DNA from: Chlorops oryzae
Lineage: Eukaryota; Arthropoda; Insecta; Diptera; Chloropidae
Length of the DNA: 64,000 bases
NCBI GenBank assembly: GCA_020466095.1
Contig: CM035806.1
Coordinates: forward strand, 68,995,283-69,059,282
Direction of reading: 5' to 3'
The notes beneath the pieces were generated by a model, which saw only the letters and a list, made by a program, of their open reading frames with translations, was not told the DNA's origin and made no database searches. The position numbers and the translations under genes were made by a program. The first letter of the stretch is position 1, and every line of letters starts with the position of its first letter. Of this stretch, positions 56,211 to 64,000 are shown piece by piece.

Positions 56211-57330
56211 CTAAAAATTAATGAGAGATTTTTATACCCAGCGTAAGCGGGGTATATTAGTTTTGTGCAAATCTTGTAACAGAGAGAATTAAGCTCCGGA
56301 GATGTAGAAAAATATATATAGAAATGATCAGGATCAAAAACTGAATCGATTTAGACATGTCCGTCTGTCCGTCTGTGCGTCTGTCCATCCGTCCGTGGTC
56401 GGATCTCCTCCGAAACGGCTGGACCAATCAAGTCGAAATTTGGCACACAGGTATATCGGGATCCGAGTATGATCCTAAGTAAAAATGGGAGACGTCCGCC
56501 CACTGCCACGCCCACAAATTAATTTATTGTGTTTTCAATAAAATGCTTGTAACTTGCGAACCACTCAACACATTCTATTGATAATTGGTGTGCTGGTAAA
56601 CTACGAAAAGGGACATCTTTTGGCAAAAAATGGACGCCACCCTCCTCGAGCCACGCCCACAAATAAGCCCAAAAATAAGGTCTTATCGTAACTTCCGAAG
56701 TAAACGGCGTAGAAGCTTCAAATTCGCAGCATAGGTTGACCAAGGCAAATGAAAGGTGCAGGAAAAAAAATTTATGTAGCCCGCCCACTGCCACGCCCAC
56801 AAATAGAGAATTTTCGTAACTTCCGAAGTAAAAGGCGTAGAAGCTCCAAATTCGCAACATAGGTTGACCAAGGCGAATGAAAGGTGTAGGAAAAAAATTT
56901 ATGTGGCCCGCCCACTGCCACGCCCACAAATGAAGATTTTTCGTAACTTCCGAAGTAAAAGGCGTAGAAGCTTCGAATTCGCAACATAGGTTCACCAAGG
57001 CGAATGAAAGGTGTACGAAAAAAGTTTTTTTGGCCCGCCCACTGCCACGCCCACAAATGAAGATTTTTCGTAACTTCCGATGTAAAAGGCATTGAAACTT
57101 CAAATTCGCAACATAGGTTCACCAAGGCGAATGAAAGGTGTAGGGAAATAATTTATGTTGCCCTCCCACTGCCACGCCCACAAATAGAGAAGCAAAACAT
57201 AGTGCGCTCTTAATGTCGGGACGCTGGGTATTTCAAAGTCGGGCTTGACCGACTTTAGCTTTCTTACTTGTTTAAATTAAAATTGTAAGAGCAAATAACA
57301 TCGATGGTATATCAACAGAAACTACATTAC
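56211..57330 (-). other. Predicted intron of the MULE gene, holding a DINE A
   Basis: Donor GTAATG at 57330-57325 and acceptor TTTTTAG at 56217-56211 on the - strand. Without the DINE (56232-57272) the intron would be about 80 bases, a normal size for a fly. Phase 1 on both sides. Confidence 0.6.
56232..57272 (+). mobile_element. DINE-1-like element, family A, copy 4 (in the MULE intron)
   Basis: Complete: TATACCCAGCG-TAAG-CGGGGTATA start, GTCC/GTCT minisatellite (56359-56396), about four 127-base units, and the standard family A 3' hairpin. It is antisense to the MULE gene. Long open frames of up to 194 codons on the - strand are tandem-unit artefacts. Confidence 0.88.
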
Positions 57331-57736
57331 CTGCCATTCGATTATCGTCTGATATGAATTCTTTAGTAGATGTGGTCTTCAGAGAAGGTGTTTTGCATGG
57401 CCTAGTGTTAGTAAAGGAGGCATTACAGTTGGTCAGCGATGATGGTGAAGTGCATATAATTGGGTCAGAAATTATTTCTGTGGACTTAAAAGGAGGGGAC
57501 ATTGCGATGATGCGATCTCCTGTTCTGCTGAGCACCACACAAATTTCATCAAAATGTCTTTTGTAGATATTCCTGACGAAGTCTTTGTCACGTTTGTTTC
57601 CCAGACTTAAAAAGGAGCAGCTTTCAGCCATTGAGCAATATATTTTTGAATCGTTTATTGTTTTCAAATTGAAGGTGGTTATGGAATTTTTTTCAAAGCT
57701 TGATTTAAGCATTTTACAGAAGGAACGTATGTCCAA
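57331..57736 (-). CDS. MULE gene, N-terminal exon
   Basis: An open stretch of about 135 codons ending NRMA just before a strong donor, CAG/GTAATG (intron begins 57330). It is Ser/Thr-rich in its second half (CTSPSSLTNCNASFTNTRP) and has no domain I recognise. The frame is open at 57736 with a non-ATG codon. The first ATG inside is MLKSSFEKNS, so the true start could be that Met or an upstream exon. Joining to 56210 continues the frame as V-SQEKNNSNCF and then MFSETTPSM, which supports the splice. Confidence 0.55.
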
Positions 57737-57956
57737 ATTTGATAGGTATGTTGGTTTTTCCTTAAGAACAAAACAGTGCTTTTAGGAAATTTCAAGGAAC
57801 ACAAATTTAATTTTAATTTTTATTTTACCTTCCATCCTATAACTGACAACGCAGCTGATTTTTCCGGTTTTTCTGAACTTTCTTGTTCCGTTTTCTCCTA
57901 CAAATCGGCACACTTTTATTTTTGTTGATTAAATTTTTAAAATCGATGGTATATAT

Positions 57957-58562
57957 TAGAGATGCCGCGGATATCCGGTTACTATCCGGTATCCGGCATA
58001 TCCGGCATAAAATGAACTATTCGGCCGGATGCCGGATACTAACTCATTATCCGGCCGGATACCGGATATTAAAAAATTTCAGAGTTTTTCATATAAATCT
58101 CCTTGAAGGAAGCCCTTTATGAAATAATTAAGTAGAACAAAACGATTTGTAATGATGACGACTTTTATGTGTTTATGTATTTCAAAAAATCAAAAAAATA
58201 CGTACAAAATCCTTAGATACTGGAGCGAAACAAGTGAGAATGACGGAGATGCAATAACTTCGGCTTGTGTCATTTATTTCTTTCCAGTCTTGAATGAAAA
58301 CTTGAACGTGTGGCTGCCATGTCAAGTCGAAATTCATTTGAAAAATAATAATTCAGTATTTGAGTGTGTGAATGAAAAGGAATGCATAAATTTCGAGTTT
58401 TTTATTCAGATTCGGATTCTAGAGCATGCCTGAATAAAGCTACTTTTGAATTTGGGAAAAAATTCAACTATCCGGTTGCCGGATATCCGGCTATCCGGCC
58501 TCGCAGCTTGCCGGATATCCGGTATCCGGTATCCGGCAAAATCACTATCCGCGGCATCTCTA
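57957..58562. mobile_element. hAT-type MITE with CCGGATATCCGG arms, copy 2
   Basis: The ends TAGAGATGCCGCGGATA and CTATCCGCGGCATCTCTA are inverted and flanked by an identical GTATATAT (57949-57956, 58563-58570). Both arms carry runs of ATCCGG/CCGGAT words. The central part (58100-58440) is unrelated AT-rich DNA with no coding motif. Confidence 0.9.
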
Positions 58563-59032
58563 GTATATATCAGCACAGGATTGGACTGCTTGTCCGTATT
58601 TTAAAATTTATGGATAGAAATGTTTAAATCAGTGATGCTCATTTTTCGGTTTTCTATAACACGCGTGGTTATGCCTCAAATCGCTGCCGACGGAATGCCA
58701 GCACACGTACACTATAGGCTACTTCAGGCCCGTGCGCAGGAATTGCCCAAGGGGGGGGGGGTTTTTTTTCTATTAATTAAAACTATTGGTTAAAAATCAA
58801 GAGTAACGATTTCAATGACTTTATTATAACAATTCAGTTTTGGTGAGTTTCATGCAACAAAGAAACCCTTCGAGGCACAGAAAAAAAGTCTTCCAAAATG
58901 TGAATTTCTCGAAAGAGTTGAATTTCCTAAACCTGCCTTAGGGTGAATTTCTCGATAGCGGCAGAGCCTTTTCGACGTCGACAATTAGACATAGATATAC
59001 AGTAAATATCGGTTAAAAGCAAGCCTTACAAT

Positions 59033-59926
59033 CAGGGTTGGGCATTTTGAACTACCACTAAATTGCACTACCATTAACTCTTTAGTGGTAATGAAGAAAC
59101 GAGTTTCACTATCACTAAACGTATAGTGAAAATTAAATAATGCTTCACTATCACTAAACGTTTAGTGAAAATGAAATAAAGTTACACTGTCACGATGCCT
59201 TCAGTGCTAGTGAAATGAAATTGCACTATCACTAAAGTTTAGTGCTAGTGATAAAAAGACTGGTTTTTGAGGAAGTAAAATGCATTATAATTTTGTTTCA
59301 ACTAATCTTTTTTAGCCTTATTTAATACAATTATTTTCGAAATTCTTGTTTTTCTGAAGATCGACATAATGATTTACAAGGTGGAAAAACGGCGACTGAA
59401 ACAATTTTATACCTTGCCGATGATGACAGGAGTATTGAATCATTGTAGTTAAAAAAGTATTTTTGAAATACAACACGCCGCTTCCTTCATCTGCGCCAGT
59501 AGAAAGGCTCTTTTCTTTCGCTGGAATCGTAAATCGGTCTTCGAGGCAAAATCTCAGCGATTCCAATTTCGAAATGTTGGTTTTATATAAGGCAAATAAA
59601 GATTAATTGAAACAAAATTGTAATGCATTTTACTTCCTCAAAAACCAGTCTTTTTTTCACTAGCACTAAACTTTAGTGATAGTGCAATTTCATTTCACTA
59701 GCACTGAAGGCATCGTGACAGTGTAACTTTATTTCATTTTCACTAAACGTTTAGTGATAGTGAAACTTTATTTAATTTTCACTATACGTTTAGTGATAGT
59801 GAAACTATATTTAATTTTCACTATACGTTTAGTGATAGTGAAACTCGTTTCTTCATTACCACTAAAGAGTTAATGGTAGTGAAATGCTTATTGCATTTAT
59901 TATTTAATGCATTATGCCCAACCCTG
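59033..59926 (+). mobile_element. hAT-type element W, CAGGGTTGGGCAT ends, inside Z
   Basis: The ends CAGGGTTGGGCAT and ATGCCCAACCCTG are flanked by an identical CTTACAAT (59025-59032, 59927-59934). The arms are inverted arrays of about 40-base units with CACTATCACTAAACGTTTAG. The loop keeps only the end of a transposase. Confidence 0.92.
59460..59606 (+). pseudogene. hAT transposase dimerisation-domain fragment in W
   Basis: A frame ending in TAA (59604-59606) reads YNTPLPSSAPVERLFSFAG, followed by a leucine-rich end (FEMLVLYKANKD). This is the hAT C-terminal dimerisation motif, closely resembling the one at about 4320-4380 (TPLPSSAAVERLFSFA), so W is a deletion derivative of a related element. 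Nothing upstream of it is coding. Confidence 0.85.
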
Positions 59927-60583
59927 CTTACAATACACGAAAATTTTTGCCTACATGCGATATTTGTATTTAAGCAATCAATTTCAGAACAAAATTTAAA
60001 TTGACTCAATTTTAAATGTCAGATTTGTTCCGAAATTTTCTGAAATTGTGCAATTTCGATGTTCATCTGGACAAATAAATTTCTATTGAAATCGAATTGA
60101 TTTCGAATGTTTTTATTTGGATCGCATTTCCTTATTTGGATCAGTTACCTCAATTGAAATTTCTGCCGGAGAATTTTCAAATTTCTAGGTGCTAATAGTC
60201 TATCATGAAAAATTTCTATCAAAGTACAAAAATTAAAATGGGAACTATTTGGAGTATTTGCCAATTATTTTATATCAAGTATTTGCACGAGTTGCCGAGT
60301 ACGCGACAGCTCATGCAATTCTTCTTGCATCAGCTTGGCCCATTGTGCGAAATTTCCTTTTTCGTTTTATATATAATATTTATAATTCTTATTCTCAATG
60401 GGGGGGGGTTTTAACACCCAAAACCCCCCCCGTGCGCACGGGCCTGGGCTACTTCGAGCAAAGGCAAAGCCTACTTCGATTTTTTTGCGCTCGGCCGTAA
60501 TTTTCAAACTATAAATCAGCTCAGTCGCTGATTCTGCTACACATACAAGCATGAATGTTGTTGTGTGAGTTTGAGCATCACTG

Positions 60584-61249
60584 CCCTGCAGTAATGAAGA
60601 GGTCAATTTGCCAAACAGGAGTACTCTGAGGTTACTCGAAATATGACTAGTCAAAATGTACAGTATTTTATGTATCTACGGAGATCTACGGGAGGTGAGT
60701 TTCAGGATTTCTTTACGCTTTGTGCTTTGATTGCGAAGTAAAAAAAAAAATTTTCATTGTCTGCTTTAAGTTCGCCTTCTGATCGTTCCCCTACCAAAAG
60801 GTAGTTATCTGGACGGTTAAGACTATCGCTCAGCGACCTCGTGGGTTGGGGTTCGATCCCTGGCTCGGGTGAGAATAATTTTTTTTTTATTTAAATACCA
60901 AGTTTTTTTTATGTTTATATTAAAAAAAAATTAAAAAAATTAAAAAAAAGTGAAAAAGAAAAGATTTAAAAAAACAAAAAATAAAATATGTACAAAACAA
61001 AGAGGAAAAATTCTTTTTTTTTTTTCATTAAATTTACAAAAACAAAAATTTACCAAAAGTCGACCCAACTGTATATACTCCAGGTCTAGTTCATATGAGC
61101 AAAAACTGTGACTAGTTATTTTCCAACGACAGCTCAACGTTAAAAAAGACAGTTCAAAGCATTGGTTGGCAAATTAAGAGGGAGTAGTCCTGGTATTTTT
61201 GTGACTAGTCGGGGAGTAGTTCGAGAGTAGTTGGAATTACTGCAGGGTG
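60584..61249. mobile_element. Repeat element X with CCCTGCAGTAAT ends
   Basis: CCCTGCAGTAAT (60584) is inverted as ATTACTGCAGGG (61236-61247). It contains GGAGTACTCTGAGGTTAC and ATGACTAGTCAAAATGTA, also seen in diverged form at 36076-36122, and several GGGAGTAGT words at the right. A tRNA-like repeat lies inside. It abuts element Y without any gap. Confidence 0.6.
60786..60890 (+). repeat. tRNA-derived SINE-like sequence
   Basis: An A-box-like TTATCTGGACGGTTAAGAC and a good B box, GGGTTCGATCCC (about 60850), lie some 40 bases apart, followed by GGCTCGGGTGAGAATAA and a T-run. The spacing and boxes resemble a Pol III tRNA head. There is no proper acceptor stem, so I do not call a functional tRNA. 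Confidence 0.5.
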
Positions 61250-61257
61250 GTTTAAAT

Positions 61258-64000
61258 TCTTTTTTTGGTCATGTATTGGAATATAGGAGCATACAAAAAA
61301 AAAAACAGAAAATTCCAAATAAAATAGGTTTTTCAACACTTATCTCTCAAAAACAAGTGAAATGTATATATGGGTCTTTCCAAACAAAATTTGGCACCTA
61401 AAACAAAAGTTTTTTAAAAATATCAACTTGCGTGTAAGTTATACTAAATACCGTTACAATTGTTATTTAAAAGAAAAAATTAAATCTAGCAAAGAAATAT
61501 TTTTTTTTTAAATTTGGGTATTTGAATTTTTTTTTCAATAATTACATATACTTATGTAATTAATGTCAACATAGTTTTAAGATTTTTCCTCTTGTTGTTA
61601 GACTCTAATTAATCAAAAAAAATACAGATAAGGATACAGATAAGGCAGATAATTTCGAAAAATTCAATGAAACGTGCTTCTTTATTGCGAAAAATATTGG
61701 TTCTAGTTTTGAAAAAATTAGTTGAAAAATGCGCCCACAGGAGCACTTCTACAAAAAGCTTTACACCGGTTCATTTCTGAGAAATGGTTCGAATTTGTTC
61801 GACCGTATTAAGTACCTAATAACTGCGCTGAATATATTCCCATGATTTCAACAAAACTTTTATTCTACTTACAGATTGTTTTATGAAATCCGATGGGGTT
61901 TGAGCCATTTTAACTATTTACTACTTTTGTTTTATTTATTTCAATACTTTTTAATTCCAAACGGTTCGCTTGTGATTTTTAAGTTTCTGAATATAAGTGC
62001 TACCACACATTCCAAAATTCACAAAAGCTCTTTCCATAATTTTGGTGCCACCATTTAGATCTCTATCTTCCTATCCTAAACAGACTACAGCATGAATGCA
62101 AATCAACGGCTTGATTTTGCATTATGTCGTGCATTAGATGTGAATTTAATAATCTAAATGCACAACTCGAAGTGTGAACTGGCCGATTTTTGGTTGACAG
62201 CTCAATAAAAAAACTACCAAAATTTAAGGTACTTTTGTTATTTATTGGCAACATACGGCAAGTTTACTGTCAGCTGCTTGTGGAAAGAAAGAGAAGTCTA
62301 AACTGATGCCAAAACAGACAAAACATGCCGTCTCTTTTCTTCGCATTGCTTTCTTATACCAAAGTAATTGTTTCCAAAGCATTGTTTCATAATCTAAACG
62401 CGGACCTTGTCGATTGTTTCAACATATAGTAACTATATGGTTTCAATACATGGGAATTGTAAGCAAAGACACCAGCAAGAAAATATCTCCCGCATGACGA
62501 AGTCATCTGTGATACCAACAATGACATATAGGTGACAGTATCAAGAATGACTGTTCGGAGAACATGTCTTCATTCTCATTGCTTCTTTGTTCTTGAATAG
62601 ATTTTCATGAACTCAGTTGCTGCCTGTTGTAGCTCTGGGGATAGCGTATCCGCTTAACAATCTAAAAATTCATGGAGTCTCGAGCTCACTTCCGCGCTCA
62701 AAAAAAAAATTCTTAAAACAAAAATCTATAAATAGAAACAAAGTAGTGAGCACACGAGAGTGAGTAACTACACCACACTCTCAAATGCTTTTTTTCTATC
62801 GCTCCCTCTACGATGACAATGGCCGGCTAGCTGTCACAACCTCCCTTTTCAGATCCCGTGCGATGACAATGTCACTGGTGATGGCCTGTTCCATTTACTT
62901 CGAAATGTCATTAAAAGTATCATACAAATTGCCAGTGCTCTCTCTCAGCTTCTATGTCACGCTAGCATAGGTGATGTCATTGCAGCTTTTCCTACTGGGA
63001 ATTTCTTAAACGTTTTAAACAACCTAACTGCTGATTGCAAGAAAGCATTGACAGCTTTTGTGATTTTCATTAGGGGTTCTTGATTTCGTATTTCATTTGT
63101 AGTCTTTTAAGGCTATTATATGCCTGCCGCACGTAGTTCCGAATTGAGCAATTTCAAAACAAAATGGAAATTGCCTCAATTTCAAAATTTGCTCTGAAAT
63201 TTTTTGATATTCAGCGTTGTCGATTTACGTGTGACAAGCTTATTAGCACTCTTTAATTTGACTAGGTTTGCCATATGTGCTGTTTTTTGGAGTACAAGTG
63301 CTGCTTTTTATTTTCGTGCTTTTTTGTAGTGCTCTTTGACCAGGATAGCAAAATTTCTTAAAAAACGAATTTTTTAAATATAAATTCGCTAAGATTTCGC
63401 GGTTTTTGGTGATACTCGATGTTGGAAACCGATCGATTTAAACTTTGAGATATCAACAACGATATTAACAACAATAGCACTAAGCCAATTTCACTACAAG
63501 CAATAAATGTAAATCCTATGGTTCTTATGTATTTTGCACCTCGGTCAACAAATTCTTCTACCAGATGTGATGCTAATTTGGTGCAACAAAGAGAAACTTA
63601 AACAAGTATTTAAATTGAAGTCGATGATTAACATTAAACGCCTCTAGTGAAATTGTTTCTTATTACAGTGCAAATTTTTCAATGGAAATGTTTTCCGATT
63701 CATTCAATTTCCTTGGTTAATTTGGCAGAAAGATAAGAAAAAATATAAAAAGCTAAACTATTTTCAAAGGAAAATAGGTGGTTATACCTAAATACGAGTG
63801 GGCATAGTTAAATACTTAAACGCCTTATAACACCTCAGGGGTGGGTTCGCGGTACCAATCCGTACGACTTTTTCATCGTCGTGGACAGAATAAGTTTCCC
63901 ATTTTTCCCTTGTCGACAAAACCATACCAAAAACCTATTTAAAAGTTGTGAAGTTTTTTTTAGAAACTGAATAGGTTTTAATTAAAATTCTAACTAATTT
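61258..64000. other. Unassigned DNA; weak tRNA-like repeat near 62625-62710
   Basis: No supported coding exon. GTAGCTCTGGGGATAGCGTAT (A-box-like) at about 62628-62648, followed by GGAGTCTCGAGCTCAC (weak B box) and an A-run, suggests another tRNA-derived SINE. A diverged copy of Z-element sequence occurs at 63140-63215. The rest shows no recognised repeat ends. Confidence 0.4.

Larger units (their letters stand above)
48686..57736 (-). pseudogene. MULE transposase gene with C48 protease and PHD finger (interrupted)
   Basis: The pieces read in order on the - strand are exon 57736-57331, intron 57330-56211, coding 56210-53832, mariner insertion, then coding 49250-48686. Residues run from a Ser/Thr-rich N-terminal part to a zinc-binding segment, a MULE DDE core, a Ulp1-like protease and a PHD finger. 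Breaks are a frame change at T8 (55652-55659), an in-frame TGA (48993-48995) and a frame change at A8 (about 48850-48857), besides the mariner. The protein would be about 1150 residues. MULE transposases with Ulp1 domains are known in plants (Kaonashi-type); animal MULEs such as Phantom and NOF share the core and a FLYWCH-like N terminus. I know of no named family with exactly this layout. No terminal repeats were found, so calling it a mobile element rather than a domesticated gene is inference. Confidence 0.75.
58725..60446. mobile_element. hAT-type element Z, CAGGCCCGTGCGCA ends, inside Y
   Basis: The ends CAGGCCCGTGCGCA and TGCGCACGGGCCTG are flanked by an identical GGCTACTT (58717-58724, 60447-60454). 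G- and C-runs (up to G12) stand next to the two ends. The interior is non-coding except for the element W. A stretch at 59975-60050 (CAATTTCAGAACAAAATTTA) has a diverged direct copy at 63140-63215. Confidence 0.9.
58630..60583. mobile_element. hAT-type element Y, CAGTGATGCTCA ends, host of a nest
   Basis: CAGTGATGCTCA (58630) is inverted as TGAGCATCACTG (ending 60583). Without the element at 58725-60446 and one target copy it is about 220 bases. The left flank is GTTTAAAT (58622-58629). The right neighbour is another repeat (60584-61249), after which GTTTAAAT occurs at 61250-61257. Confidence 0.7.

Noticed and set aside
56519..57125. Long open frames with repeated LCCEFEASTPFTSEVTK blocks (also 5652-6392, 6912-7470, 52566-53267)
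   Set aside because: They follow the 127-base tandem unit of DINE family A in several frames and on both sides of inversions. The unit length and lack of stops explain them; no start context or known domain.
60786..60890. Functional tRNA gene
   Set aside because: A- and B-box-like sequences are present but acceptor and anticodon stems do not pair; a SINE is more likely.

Overview
This is an AT-rich window from an insect nuclear genome, almost certainly a higher dipteran. A tephritid-like fly is my best guess, but the species cannot be fixed from the sequence. The evidence is the many DINE-1/Helentron-like elements with GTCT/GTCC minisatellites, mariner copies with TA target duplications, hAT elements with 8-bp duplications, piggyBac relics at TTAA sites, and small GT-AG introns. 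There are no bacterial-style gene clusters, rRNAs or CRISPR arrays. Only one stretch looks like an ordinary host gene: the 3' end of an immunoglobulin-superfamily gene at about 21.0-23.06 kb on the + strand, followed by a long A/T-rich probable 3' UTR.

Layout. 0-0.7 kb: hAT tail and a small hAT MITE. 2.3-5.1 kb: a hAT with an exact 8-bp duplication and a readable but broken transposase. 5.5-7.5 kb: two DINE family A elements, one an inverted head-to-head chimera. 8.5-12.7 kb: a MITE, then a truncated piggyBac gene between two inverted DINE family B copies. 15.1-18.6 kb: a TA-type MITE, a foldback hAT and a DINE B. 21.0-24.5 kb: the Ig gene, with a DINE C in its intron. 29.1-30.4 kb: a piggyBac relic with a hAT MITE in its cysteine-rich tail. 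31.0-37.0 kb: a TA-bounded element holding a long-arm hAT, which itself holds a DINE C with a 101-bp minisatellite. 37.0-39.5 kb: a DINE B split by a foldback hAT and a TTAA MITE. 40.2-42.6 kb: a mariner and a DINE C. 45.0-45.9 kb: a DINE B. 48.7-57.7 kb: a large Mutator-like (MULE) transposase gene on the - strand. 58.0-61.2 kb: nested hAT elements. The rest is unassigned, mostly AT-rich DNA.

The most notable object is the MULE gene. Read across its interruptions it gives an N-terminal zinc-binding, FLYWCH/WRKY-GCM1-like segment, a DDE MULE core, a C48 (Ulp1/SENP-like) cysteine protease and a C-terminal PHD finger. It is split by an internally deleted, Himar1-like mariner placed inside the protease codons. 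Taking out the mariner and one TA restores the reading frame exactly. That mariner is in turn split by an unclassified insertion carrying a second mariner and a DINE A. Another DINE A lies in a predicted intron of the MULE gene.

Three transposase genes here carry single-base frame breaks, or frame changes, exactly at A8/T8 homopolymers. Some of them may therefore be more intact than the raw sequence suggests. Family assignments rest on motifs read by eye; no database search was run.
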